From: Emydura subglobosa
Lineage: Eukaryota > Chordata > Testudines > Chelidae
DNA: 64,000 nucleotides
Direction of reading: 5' to 3'
Assembly: GCA_007922225.1 (NCBI GenBank)
Contig: ML679966.1
Coordinates: forward strand, 58,052,148 to 58,116,147
Position numbers and translations under genes: made by a program. Below the pieces are notes generated by a model. That model searched no databases. It was not told where the DNA came from and was given only the letters and a program-made list of their open reading frames with translations. This document shows positions 1 to 11,735 of this stretch, in pieces (position 1 is the first letter of the stretch; every line of letters starts with the position of its first letter).

Positions 1-319
1 GTGAAATTTGACTCCAAGGCAAAGCTCAAACATTTTATGGAAATCAGTATTGGTGAAGTATGGAAACCTTCTCTCAACCTATAGCCAAAATGAATGGCAC
101 TTTACAGCTGGGTGGAGGCCATTGCCTTCCCCCTCCATCCTATATTCCTTCCCTCTCCCCTTGCCTATGAATATTTTTCCAATTGATTGATAGATTTGCA
201 GTCACTGGCTATACCACTGCCACTCCAGCCCACCCTATTTCCCCATTTCAGCCTCCTGTAGAGACCTCCTGCACAGCCCCATTCCATAGTACACAGGGCA
301 CTTTAGCGTTCTTGTGTGG

Positions 320-320
<1 letters not shown>

Positions 321-380
<60 letters not shown>
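321..380. repeat. (CT)30 microsatellite
   Basis: Thirty uninterrupted CT units. The open frames across it (Leu-Ser on one strand, Arg-Glu on the other) are artefacts of the dinucleotide repeat. Perfect, uninterrupted arrays of this length are usually length-polymorphic. Confidence 0.98.
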
Positions 381-381
<1 letters not shown>

Positions 382-383
<2 letters not shown>

Positions 384-1570
384 TCTGATCCATTGGAACT
401 ACTGCAATTATGTTACGTTTCAGCATGTCTGAAGCCCCTCTGCAGTTAGGAAGATTTAGTATTGATAACTATATTAGATTGATCGTTGTATTGCTTTGCT
501 GATAGAATTAGAAGTAAAGACAATAGTTACTAAAATCTGATTATTGTGAAATTCCAGGCAATTTCAGAGGTTCTAAATATTTATTCATTCTATTATGGTT
601 TTGAGAAAGGAATATTGAAATTCAGAATGTAAATGAAGCTATGCACTAAATAAAATGGGTAAATTATTATATTTTAAAAATACTAAACCTTCATGTATAA
701 AACCATGAGTTACTGGAGATGCCAACTCTTCTCTTAAAATTTCCATTTTATTGATTAGCTCCAGAAATACCTTGTAGATTTAACTGCTGCATTTCAAATG
801 TTTAATCTGAGGTAACTGCAGGTATGCAATATTAATATTCAGCATCTCTAATTGTAATAAACATAATAATAATTAAATAGGGATTCATACCAGTAAAATT
901 GCTTGAAAATGTTTGCTAGACTTTTAACATCTAAGTAAAATGTTTTTTACTTGAGCTAGTCATGTGCAAATACATGTGTGGATGCCAAATGAAACTGATT
1001 TTTGCATAAATTCCCTTTTCCAGTTAGATACATTTATCAAGCTAAGCTTCAATATATTAGGTCAAATCTTATTATCCTTTTATATTAATTATATCACTGT
1101 CACTTTAGTGAACTGACACATGCGCATGATATAGGGACTAAACTTTGTTTTCCATAAAATTGTTTTATATAAAATCTGTTTTTAGAGAACAAGTCAAATA
1201 ATTTTATTAAAAGTAATGAAAATGTATCCCTTAAGTTCTGTCAGTGTTACTGTTTGTGTATATTTGTAACTACTGGCCATCGTTGGTAAAATTTTGCCTC
1301 ATTTTATAGTCATAAACCCCACTGACTTTAATAGGTCTATGAAAGTGTAGTTAACAGCAAAATTTCATCTCTCTCGACATAATTAAATTCACTATAGTGT
1401 TTTTCTTTCCTTCAGCCAGAAGGAAACAATTGGCCCAGATTTACTGGGTTACCTTGCAGAAATATAATTTTAAAAGTAATTAATTCATTAGTTCATTTAT
1501 GGTGAACAACTGGAAAAGTCTAAAAAGCATAACATGAATGACTCAAATTTCTCTTATGTACTTCATAATA
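382..1570. other. AT-rich intron, no gene seen
   Basis: No coding potential or clear repeat boundary. Around 1305-1370 a stretch (CCCACTGACTTTAATAGG and following) resembles a decayed piece of the small palindromic elements found elsewhere in the window; this is weak. Confidence 0.4.
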
Positions 1571-2373
1571 TAGAATAATAGAATATTAGAGTTGGAAGGG
1601 ACCTTAGGAGGTCATCTAGTTCAAAGCAGGACCAACCTCAGCTAAATCATTCCAGCCAGGGCTTTGTCAAGCCGCAGCTTAAAAACCTAAAGATGGAGAT
1701 TCCACCATCTCCCTAGGTAACCTATTCCAGTGCTTCATCACCCTCCGAAAGAGGGTATTTTTCCGAATATCCAACCTAGACCTCCCCCACTGCAACTTGA
1801 GACCATTGCTCCTTGTTCTGTCATCTACTACCATTGAGAACAGCCTAGCTCCATCCTCCCTGGAACCCCCTTTCAGGTAGTTAAAAGCTGCTATCAAATC
1901 CCCCCTCATTCTTCTCTTCTGCAAGAGAAGCTTAGTTCCCTCAGCCTCTCCTCATAAGTCTTGTACTCCAGCTCCCTAATAATTTTTGTTGCTGTCCATT
2001 GAACACAATACTCCAAATGTGGCCTCACCAATGCCAAATAGAGGGGAATAATCACTTCCCTCAATCAGCTGGTAATGCTCCTACTAATGAAGCCCAATAT
2101 GCTATTAGCCTTCTTGGCAACGAGGGCACACTGCTGACTCATATCCAGCTTCTTATCCACTGTAACCCCCAGATCCTTTTCTGTAGAACTGCTGCCACAG
2201 CTCGTCTATAGCTGTGCATGGGATTCTTCTGTCCTAAGTGGAGGACTCTGCACTTGTCCTACCTCATCAGATATCTTTTGGCCCAATCCTCCAATTTGTC
2301 TAGGTCACTTTGTATCCTATCCCTACCTTTCAGGGTATCTACCACTCCCCCTAGCTTAGTGTCATCTGCAATA
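1571..2373 (-). mobile_element. CR1-clade LINE, 5'-truncated fragment (minus)
   Basis: The + strand starts with repeated TAGAATA-type tail units followed by GAGTTGGAAGGGACC, which is the reverse complement of a CR1 3' end. The minus-strand frame at 1679-1924 (81 codons) encodes a CR1 reverse-transcriptase C-terminal segment with the motifs [22 protein letters not shown] and [16 protein letters not shown]. It is broken by stops and truncated at its 5' end near 2373, so it cannot move. No clear target duplication was seen. Confidence 0.9.
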
Positions 2374-3510
2374 TGTCATGATTAGAGTGTTTAATCAAAT
2401 ATTGTCCCTGAGAATGCTCCTTCTGTTCCGCATCACTATACTGACTGAGAATTATGTTTAATTTCAACTTTTTGAATCAGATGGTAGGTTTTATTGGCTA
2501 GCATCATGAGATCATATCCTGTAGACATTAAAGAAAAGAAAGCCAAGGCATCATTTGAAGTTATAAATGAAACACTGGAAGAATCCTTTCATTGTTATCA
2601 TATGAGAATTTAACAAATTTATCTTTAACCCTGTGAGCATTATTATTCTCCAGGCTGCCACCCTATTAAGTGCTTAGGATGCTGTCTAGCTTTTAAAAGG
2701 GTTGAGTAAAGAAATTTAGACAAGTCCTCAACTAAAGTTGCACATCATTTTGTACATCTGAACTGAGTTCCTATTTTGTCCCTCAGGCTACTGGTTTAGA
2801 TGAAATGTTTGGGGATACTAATTAATTATGAAAACAAGAACATACAGTATACTGGAGAGCTTATGTCCTGTATTTCTAGTGGTTTGATGGACACTAGAAA
2901 GTTTCATTGCATTCTTGTATTCAAGTTCTTGTATTCAAGGGGAGATAATAAGCTTGGGCCAAATGTAGTCCTTATTCAGGAATGACTCCTATTGATCTAA
3001 TTTTAGCTGATTATATATACAGCCTGAGGAATAATGATGGTGGGGGGTTGGAGAAGCCAGATGGTTGGGAGCTGGTGGAAGTGTGGGGAAGAAATAGAGG
3101 GGGGAGAAGGTTGAAAGAGATAGAATGGGGCAGCAGGGGGTGGGTATGGTAGAGGAAGAGAGAGGCTGTCACAGTGTCAGAAAGTTCTATAATCACTATT
3201 ATAACACTATTATAATAATTCCTGAAGAACCTGACATTGAACCCAATTTCTACATTCTCTGCTGTCAGAAAATACCTGTGAAACCCACGGGTAAAGTGTC
3301 TCTTTTTCAATGACTGGTCAATGTGGAGGATGCAAACCTACTCCTACCACAGTTAATATGTTATCTTAGGTAGGTCTATGCTGTGGATCTAAAGACCTGA
3401 CATCTGCTGATGAGCCAAGCTTGCGGTCAATATGATTTCATAGGACAGATTTTTTTTCAGTTTGTTTCAATAAATAAATATTTTAAAAGATGGGAAGCAT
3501 TTAAAAAAAC
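2374..3510. other. Intron, no gene; G-rich patch near 3040-3170
   Basis: No coding signal. A purine-rich, G-rich patch at about 3040-3170 (GGTGGGGGGTTGG and following) explains the open frames on both strands there. Around 2935-3010 there is faint similarity to the small palindromic elements. Confidence 0.4.
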
Positions 3511-3590
3511 ATTAAGGTTGCAAAGTCAAGTGCTCAGAAGTAAAGATATGCTTTAATTAAGGTTTTCCTGGCAATCTTTAATCAGCCACC
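3511..3590 (+). repeat. Interspersed repeat copy 1 (unnamed family)
   Basis: Shares the start ATTAAGGTTGCAAAG and the later segment GGCAATCTT with a second copy at 6915-7075. The family is not identified; it may be an old non-autonomous element. Confidence 0.55.
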
Positions 3591-3772
3591 CAGTGTGTGC
3601 ATTATGATACAAACTTTAATTATATGATCACATACATATATATTCGAAAGGACCATGTCTCATTCAATGCACAGGATGGATGAAGTTCTGAGAATGAATC
3701 AGGGTTTTCCCCATTCATTGCAGAAACTAGAAGGGGTGTAGTGAACGAGACATAGGATTTCAGCAAAAGAAA

Positions 3773-3880
3773 GGATGGCCTTATAGTTAAGGTTGTAGAA
3801 TGCTACCCTGGAGAACTGGATTCTATCCCTGTCTTTGGTAGAGTTTCTATGTGATGCTGGGCACATCGCTTGAGCAGAAA
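3773..3880 (+). repeat. MIR-type tRNA SINE, 5' part
   Basis: A decayed tRNA-derived SINE head: the pattern of a promoter-like start, then GGATTCTATCCCTG (degenerate box B), then TGTGATGCTGGGCACATCGCTTGAG, matching the MIR core order. The 3' half seems to resume at about 4101 after an interruption. Confidence 0.65.
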
Positions 3881-4100
3881 TGTTTACAGTCGTCACTAAT
3901 TGTGTGCTCTCCTTTTATGAGTATCCAGGGGTCTTATTTGCAGAACTGCTGAGCAGTCATGACTGCAAATGAAGTTAGTATGGGATGTGCTTTGAATATA
4001 TCAAGTGCTACATAATGCTAAGTACGCTGAAAAATCAGCTCCCAGGCATCTCAAATTGGGCACCCAAAATTAATGGACACTGACGATTCTGACCTTCATC
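3881..4100. repeat. Insert inside the MIR (palindromic-element family member)
   Basis: Separates the two halves of the MIR. It contains TGCTGAGCAGTCATGACTGC, CTGAAAAATCAG and TTGGGCACCCAAAAT, which parallel a copy near 59634-59757 (AGTGCTGAGAACTCAG, AAAATCAGGCC, TTGGGCACCCTGAAAATGAG). The family is a small non-autonomous repeat of unknown name. Confidence 0.45.
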
Positions 4101-4240
4101 CCTCCAGGCCTCAGTTCCCCAATCTGTAACGAGGCAAAAATAATACCACGTACTCTCACAGCGGTGTTGTGAAGATAAATTCACTAATATTTCAAAGCAC
4201 TCACATACATAACGAGAACACCACAGAAAAACTAAGGAGG
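4101..4240 (+). repeat. MIR-type SINE, 3' part
   Basis: Reads GGCCTCAGTTCCCCAATCTG, then ATAATACC and GGTGTTGTGAAGATAAAT, then TTTCAAAGCACTC: the standard order of the MIR 3' half (CTCAGTTTCC, ATAATA, GTTGTGAGGATTAAAT). Same strand as the 5' part at 3773-3880. Confidence 0.75.
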
Positions 4241-5258
4241 AAATTAATATTGTATTGAGTGTAGGTTGGAATGGTATGTAGTAAATATGGCCTTGGTTCA
4301 CACACTGAATGTGGAGGATAAAAAGAAATATTGAACTGAATGAGGCCAGTGTCCTGTTTGACTTTGCAACCTTTACATTTGTTTAATTATTGTAATGTAA
4401 TTATATACACACAAAACAGATTTCAAACATAAATGTTTTTCATTTATATTTTATACATAGTTTTCTTATATATAGTCTAGAATTGAAGAGCTTAGAATAT
4501 AATTTAAGAAAAGATGCAACAAATAGTTGCAGCAAACAAAAAGAGTGAATGGAGAGGGAGAATGAGAGAAATGGTGATAGGAATGTATAGTTATCTATGG
4601 GGGCAACTTTTCTAATATTTGCAATGTTTGTCTGTCCATATACCCTATAATCTTCCACTTGAATTGTACTTTTAAAATCTTTCATAACTTTATCAGTCAC
4701 CCCCTTATAACTAACAGCTGTATATTTTATTTGTCATCATTCTGTGTGTATAATTTGAAATAATTCATTTAATTTTCCAAAAATTAGCATTCAGTTCTTG
4801 CTCTTCACATACCATCAACCATGCATGCTGTAAAATGCCACTGTTTCCATGGGAAACACTATTTTCAGCTTGATGGCATATAGTGCTATCATTTTCTAAT
4901 TTCTGATATTGGATGAATTTGATGTTAATGATGTGATAAACCTTCATAATCAGACATATCAAGACTCATGATTGATTTTATTCCTCATTAGACTTCCTGT
5001 GTGGGTTTAGAAAAAGCACTGTATAATCACTCTATTGATCTATTGTTTATCAGCCTTGTACATTATGGAAGTTGGGGAGTTCTACTTCAAATATTGTTGA
5101 AAAGGAAACAATCACAATGGTTCACTGCCTAATTAAGTGAAACATAAGTATCTATTGAAAAGCTTTAACATGAAAATATTACTGGTAAGTAAATGTATAC
5201 ATACATACCTTACATATATTGTATGTAGTATTGTATATAGTACTACTTATTTGCTTGT
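4241..5258. other. AT-rich intron, nothing recognised
   Basis: No coding signal, recognisable repeat or structured RNA seen by eye. Confidence 0.4.
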
Positions 5259-5696
5259 TGTAAGAGTGCCCTGCCACAGTCCCTTCGCTTCCACCACCCT
5301 TTTGCTCACAAATGACTTGAAGACCCTCTGGTTTAGCAGTCACTAGTGCAGTTTATTTACAGTGCCTTTATGCATCCCCCACCTTCAGACAGTGCCTGGT
5401 TAGGACTAGCAGCCTCTGGGGCTTCTCTCCTCCTATGAGACAGGTAGAGACTCTTCACTCCCCTGGGTTCCCCCTTTCTTCTTTTGTCTGGCATATTAGC
5501 CCTACTTACTCAGCCTGGCAGCTGCCTCCTATCTGCTAATCAGTTATAAGCAACTTCTCAGCTCAGTTAGGTTGACAGCTGTCTCCCATTCCCTAATCAG
5601 GTACAAGTCCTCCCAACCAGCTCAAATGCACCTTAGTTAGCTGGTGCTGGCATCCAGAGGGCTGGCTAGGGAGATACCACCCAGCACTCTGTCACA
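5259..5696 (-). mobile_element. Solo LTR of an endogenous retroelement (minus)
   Basis: A 438-bp segment starts TGTAAGAG and ends CTGTCACA, so it has the TG...CA termini of an LTR. It is flanked by the 5-bp direct repeat CTTGT (5254-5258 and 5697-5701), which fits a target-site duplication. On the minus strand it carries AATAAA (complement of TTTATT at 5352-5357) about 95 bp before the LTR 3' end and a TATAA-like box near 5545, giving U3-R-U5 order. No internal retroviral sequence adjoins it, so it is probably a solo LTR from recombination. The family is not named. Confidence 0.75.
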
Positions 5697-5970
5697 CTTG
5701 TTTATAAAAATGTCAGGGTTTGAGAGTTTGTATCTGAGAGATGCAGTATGTAGGAGTGCATTTTTTTCATAAGTTCAGATTTTCAGTGCAGGTTAATATG
5801 GTCTGACTGGTGCTACTTAGCTGCCAGGCCTCCAAATCTCATGTGGAATCCATGCGACAGATGATTCATCCTATTGATATATAATATTTTTGGAGCTGGG
5901 ATAATAGTGATCTAAATAAAACTCTCTTGTGTTGTGCAACTGGTAAAGAATTCAACAGTTGTATGGGTCT

Positions 5971-6061
5971 GATCCTGCACTACTTAGTGACAAAACTCTT
6001 ATTGACTTCAAGATTTTACTCAATAACTTCAATTTTGAATAAGGAGTGTAGAATCAGGATC
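5971..6061. repeat. Small palindromic interspersed element
   Basis: Begins GATCCTGCACT and ends AGTGTAGAATCAGGATC, imperfect inverted ends, with TTGACTTCAAG in the middle. This is the pattern of the short foldback repeats common in sauropsid genomes. Comparable copies are at 16930-17008 and 43748-43820. Confidence 0.65.
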
Positions 6062-6109
6062 TAACTAACAATAGGGTATGGTTCTGAAAACAAATATGTT
6101 ATGGAGATG

Positions 6110-6560
6110 GGTGGCCAAACGCATTCTGCTGAAAGAGGGACTGAGCAGGAAGCAGGATGGAGGATAGTGGGGATGTGGGGAGGGGAGATAGGTCTGAAAA
6201 GGAACTGGGGTGCTGGGGAAGACTGGGACTGAATGAGCAAGGACCTAGGTAGCAAAGAGACTGGGTCAAGGAGCTGGGTGGAGGAATACTGAGACTGGAA
6301 TGAAAACCCAGGAGGGAGACTGGGGTTGTGAACCATGTTATGGGGAAGGGAGGATACACATTGGAGGATGAGCCTGGAGGAGGGAACTGGGGACTGGCCA
6401 GGCTAGAAGATTGGGGACAAGGATTGGGGCAGGAGGGAGAAGAGAACTAGGATGGGATAGGCAAGAAAATGAGACAAAGAGGCAGGAGGGAAGAGATAGG
6501 ACTGAGACAGATATAAGGGCAGAAGAGGTTATGCTTGAGGGAAAAAGAGAAGAGTCCATG
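6110..6560. repeat. Purine-rich degenerate minisatellite-like tract
   Basis: About 450 bp almost without pyrimidine runs on the + strand, built from recurring GGACTGGG, GGAACTGGGG and GGAGGGAGA words. The Pro/Ser-rich minus-strand frames and the Glu/Arg-rich plus-strand frame are composition artefacts, not genes. Confidence 0.75.
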
Positions 6561-6914
6561 ACCCCTACAGCACACTCCCTTCAAGAGCCTGGAATGGAAC
6601 CCAAAACTCCCGAGTCTCCTCATTCCTCTATTTGCAAATATCTATACCACCATTGGCAAGGTGTATATCTCATCCCGCTCTAGTGCTGGGCATGTAAAGG
6701 ATGAGAGCTTACTAATGTTATTCATTACTCCATTAACTCAAGTGGCAGAGGTCTGTCTGTATGGTGAATCTAAAGGTTCCAGCCCTGCTGATGACCCAGA
6801 TGTGTATCAATATATGCCACGTGATGGAATAACTTTTTTAAAAACAAGGAATATTCTTTTTTTTTTTTTTAATTTTTTTTTAAAGGGATATCACACACAC
6901 AACTATGTTACAAA
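6561..6914. other. Intron, T-rich stretch, no gene
   Basis: Holds two T-runs at about 6856-6884 and a short CA run (CACACACAC) at 6891-6900. Nothing coding is supported. Confidence 0.4.
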
Positions 6915-7075
6915 TATTAAGGTTGCAAAGACTATCGCTCAAAAGTTAGGAAAAGCTAGAATTAAGAAAGCTAAGGAAATGCATAAGGATGTTGAAATAA
7001 GGTTGCACAGGCAATCTTAATTCTGACCTTTTTTAATTCTGGCCTGGCTATGCGACCTTAATAGTTTTTTCTTAA
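6915..7075 (+). repeat. Interspersed repeat copy 2 (same family as 3511-3590)
   Basis: Starts ATTAAGGTTGCAAAG and later reads AAGGTTGCACAGGCAATCTT then AATTCTGACC. The internal AAGGTTGCA word occurs twice. Better preserved than copy 1; family unknown. Confidence 0.6.
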
Positions 7076-10000
7076 TACAGCTTTTGGTATGTAATATAAT
7101 AAAATTTATTTCACCTAGCACTCAAGAAGCATTATTAGTTGAATCTGAAATTATATCAAATTTATAAAAAATTAAACATGGTCCTTTATTTGGGTACTGA
7201 AATTCCATTTTGTTTGAGCTGAACATGAGATATTTTGACTACTACATTGTATATAATGCATTTGTATTCATGTTGCAAGAGGTTAGGTCATGGGACCAGT
7301 CAACTGCCTTGGGTCCTCACATACCAAAAACATTTATTTTTGAACATAAGAGCAGCAATTAATTTGGAAACCTCATAGTCAAGATCTCCCTTAGTCTCTG
7401 TCCCCCTTGACACACATTGAGATTACAGCAGATCTTGTAACAGTAGATCACAGGATACTGTTAAATTAATTATTTGAGCTGTGTGAAGGATGGAAGTTCA
7501 ATTTCACAAAGGATTTAAATATTTTGAAACTTGGTTTAGTTATGAAATGGAACAAAACCCGAAAACGTCACAATTTTTCATGAAAGAAAATGCTGAAAAA
7601 ATTTCTTAGGTTAGTCAAAATATTTTGTTTCTATTTCAACTTTTTAAACTTTGTTACATAATAAAGTAAAATGTTAAAAATTGAAAAAAAAATTCAGAAT
7701 AAAAAATGGTTCCTTCCAAAAATGTCAAAAACATCCCATTTCATATCGCCAGAACTTCTTGTTTTTTTTTTCTAAATTAAATTCCAGTAAAATCGACCAG
7801 ATTTTGCAAAGCATTTTGATGAAACTATATATTCTGACAGAATATAATTCTGTTGAAGTTTCTCTGACCAAGTAGGATGAATTATCCTAGCATTGTTTCA
7901 CCCTCAGGGCCAGACAATCCTGTTTTGTTTCATTTCATTCCTATTTTCCATTCCATTTGTTTATAAATGGAGTTTCTACTTGTAACTGGATGAGTGGATT
8001 GATATGTCCCAATGTTTCATTCTTGACTCCTTACTCATTCTGTCACTGGAATAAGTCAGTTGTTTCCATAAAAATAATTATTGTTTTCTTCTGACAGTAT
8101 TGACTTTCCTCTGTCATACGGGTCTGTTATCATTATCTACTCTCATTTTATGGGTTTGAAATTTAACCAGATGATTTACTCTTGGTTCATGACTTGTTAT
8201 AGTTGGAGGCATCAGCCTAAGAACATATTTAATTTTTGGAAGGTGGGGAGTGCGTGAGGGTCTTTGATTTAGCTAATCATTGAAAAATGTAAGCAAAGGT
8301 GATATTTTTTTCTTCGTTAACTAAAAAAATAGTAATTTTGTACCTTTACTTTATTAGATTTAAAAAAATCTCACTGTACACATACAGTAATGGGTTTATG
8401 TTTTTTTTTTACTTGAGGGAGGAACTAACACTCCTCCCTCTTCTCTAAATGAAGGAATTCTAATATATTAAGGCAGTAGGGTGGAAAATTTATTTCTGAA
8501 TTTCTGCAAGTAGTCCAATTAACACTACACTTTTTCTCTGTTCCACCTGCTTAACTCCCTCTTTTGATACCCCATGAACGAGTATTTTAATCTTTCTTAG
8601 TATTCCTTTTTTTGTGCATTTCTTCCCTCCCACTTTTGTTCTTGGAAGTTTTGAGAAAATGTGTGTGGTCCTTTTACTTCTTTCAATGAGGGTTTCTCCT
8701 ATTCTGCAGTAGGAGAATATGGTTGAAAGATTTTAAACTATGGTTGTTAAATATGTAGGTACCACGCTTGCCTCAGTGTAAAAGACAGTGTCAATGGTGA
8801 TATATTCTGTCAAGTAATGGATGTACAAACAGAAAAGTGCATAAGCTGTAACAAGATAGGCCATTACTGTGTGACTGGAAATATAATTGCATATTGTAGC
8901 AAGGATCTGTGGCTTGAAAACTGCAAAATTATGTATTTCTTTATCTCAGCTGAACAGTGTAACAGTTAGTTTTTGATCCTTATATATGCATTTACTTGCT
9001 GTTTTGGACTTAAATTCCAGTAACTCTTAAGAGGTAATTTTGGTTGTTAAATGTAATAGTATAAACTGTGTTTGTCTGTCTGTCTAAAAGGAGATTCTGT
9101 GACCACCTTTTCCCCAAGAGGATTTGGTACAAGGAGTGCAAGCTGATTCTTATCTTCATTATATATAAAGAGTGATGTGGAGTGTTTATAAGAAACTACA
9201 AACTGAAAGAACATTGACCTGTGCACATCCTGAAGTCTAAGCTAATACATAAATTGTGTATTAGAGCACTGTTAAGAATGAACATGTGGATGTAATGGAG
9301 TCACTGGGCAGAAGAGTGGTGAGGTTAAAGGGCAAAGTTTAAAAAAAAGTCATGGAGCAGAGAAGAAATTAGATTGGTGGGGATAAGGAGATATAGCATA
9401 ACTCAGGGAAAAAAGAAATGAAACAAAAGCTATGAATTAAGAAAGATGAAATGAAAGATCACTAAAAGCGATGGAGGAAAGGACAATAAGGCTTACTACT
9501 AGGAAAAAATGAAAGTGAAGGAAGAAACAACAGCAAGAAAGATATAAAAAAAAATTTGAAATAGATTGCCAAAATGTTACTATTAAATACATAAATACTG
9601 TCCTAGATTCTATAGATGTGATTTATTTATTTATATATATATGAGAGCAGTCTTTGAACTGAATATAGGATTGCAAGGGGATCCTTGCCCTTGGTGGATT
9701 TCAACCTCATTTCTTAATACCTTTAAATCATCCTTGCATGGATGTATTTTTTAAGACACGTCCTTTGAAGATACTTCTGAAAATCAATCTTTTTGTCTTT
9801 TTGAGTGGAACAGTTTGCATCAAATTACAGGTATTTTTCAAAACATTTCCCTGTGGAGAATGCTCCTAGCTTTTTACAAAGGATTTATCCCTTCTGTCTA
9901 ACCATGCCTTGGATGAACAGTTCAGAAGGTGTTGTTTGGGCTGCTCATAGCGGCTGGTTGAGCCCTGCTCTAGGAGTTTGTACCCCGGTCTAGCCACAGT

Positions 10001-11097
10001 CAGGCTGACTCTATCACTCCAGTGTAAGGCTTTAATAAGCCTCAAATACTTCCTTTTTCTATTACCAGCTACTACTTCATTTAGGAGATAGATTTTAGTA
10101 GTGTATATTTTTTTTCTATTTCACCAGAGATGTCATTCTTTAGAACCCTTCCTGCTTATCAGCTACTCCTGCCTGAATCCTTCCTTTTTAAAACTGGCAT
10201 ATAGGCTATCAGGCTTATTATTATCAGTTTGAGTTTGGGGTTAGTAAGTGCAGCACCTTTCTTCTTTTCCTTCTCTCTTATCTCACCATGAAGATGGAGT
10301 ATGTTTCCTCAATTAAAACTATCTGGCAAGAAGGAGAGCCAGATGGTGGCTGATCAGCCTCAGAAAAGTAAGCAAAAAACCAAAGCCATTTACTCAGTAA
10401 GTCAGGTGCCCCCTTCTCCCTTAATTTAAAATTAGCCACCTCTTAAGAGAATGGTAATTGTGTAAGGACATTCTTGTCCTTGTTCCTATTTCCAAAGGAA
10501 CTGTCAGAGAAGGCTCCCCCCACTCTCCTGCAGGGGCTTCATTCCCAGGAGTAATCTGGAACATACAGTATTCCCTGGAACCTGTGAATTTAAGTATTTT
10601 GTTGAGAACTATTTAAAAAGCTCCCAAACCCTTTTTTAACCCTTAAAAGCCCCATACATTTGCCACATCTTTAATCTATGGATGTTAAATGTGACGGTGT
10701 GTTTGTTTCTAACACTGTGTGCCAGATCCTCAGCTGATGTAAAGCGTTGTGGTCCCACCAAGGTCAGTACAGCCTCACCAACTAAGGTTCCATCCCTATG
10801 ATGTTCTCCTCAGTACTGTAACTGTAAACTGACTCCGTACAAGATTTTTACAAGACACTGGGCTGTACTCACCTTTGCTGGTTGTAGAGCTTGAAATTGT
10901 ATGTCTCTGTGCACCAGGGGAATTCACTCCTGAGGCATTTCTGGGGATTTCAGCTCTAACTTGTGGTTGGGCCCCATGGGAGCCCTGTCAGCAAAGATCA
11001 CTGTATATCCCCAATCCTTCCTGGATGGTGCCACCTGCTTTTGGGGCAGCTCTGGCTCATGGGGTCCATTAGCACAATACGTGGTCTTTCTGAGTGC
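7076..11097. other. AT-rich intron, no gene; scattered low-complexity
   Basis: Includes a TTTATTTATTTATATATATAT patch near 9620-9640. At 10722-10745 a short piece (CCAGATCCTCAGCTGATGTAAA) resembles one arm of the palindromic family at 16930. Around 9930-10040 there is an LTR-like GC-richer patch without defined ends. No exon seen. Confidence 0.4.
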
Positions 11098-11248
11098 CTT
11101 GTATCACTGTAACTCTTCCAGGTTGACCTTCCTCCATGAAAGCTAGCATAACTCATTTAGGAATTGCACTGAAAGCCTCTGGTTCAGCTACACCAGTTAC
11201 TGAGCATCAGCTGCTAAACTGCAATTGTTATTCCATAGTGTAGACAAG
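11098..11248. mobile_element. Possible short TIR transposon remnant
   Basis: Left end CCTTGTATCACTG and right end TAGTGTAGACAAGG are imperfect inverted repeats of the CCTTGTCTACAC type. About 150 bp, no coding capacity. Decayed, so tentative. Confidence 0.35.
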
Positions 11249-11570
11249 GACAGAGATAAAGGGAGCAGTTTAGAGGGAGAGTATGGAATATGGGAGGGGG
11301 TGATGTTCTTGGAATGACATAAAAATACAATATATAATATAGTAATATAGCCTTTTTTCAGTCACAGATTTTTGTCTGCCCTTGACTAATCTAAAATATA
11401 GCCAAAAATCCATGTAGATAATGGTCAGAATGAAATTGTGACTCATCCTAATAATCTTGCAAAATATTTGATTTATTTCCGCTGTTGGGCATGATTCCTT
11501 TAGGTTCAGGCCATTGGTAATCTCTGAAGATCTCTATATGATAGTAAAAGAGGATTCCTCATATACTATC

Positions 11571-11735
11571 TTTAATCTTTTCTTTCCTTTTATTTTGCGT
11601 CCTTTTTTCCTCTTTTTGGTCCTTTTTTCTTCCATCCCATTCTCTTCTTAGCTCCTCCTCTCCACCTTTCCCTTTCTGTCCTTTTCTGTGCTCTCATTTT
11701 CTTCTGTTTCCTTTCTTCTCCCTGTCTGTCCTACC
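11571..11735. repeat. Pyrimidine-rich tract
   Basis: About 165 bp composed almost only of C and T on the + strand (TCTTTTCTTTCC, TTTTTTCCTCTTTTT and similar). It accounts for the overlapping open frames on both strands at about 11648-11891. Confidence 0.8.

Noticed and set aside
183..449. Ser-Leu repeat protein across the (CT)n array, and Arg-Glu repeat on the other strand
   Set aside because: Direct translation of a dinucleotide microsatellite.
6061..6683. Overlapping Pro/Ser-rich (minus) and Glu/Arg-rich (plus) frames
   Set aside because: Produced by a purine-rich tract with few stops; no start context or domain.
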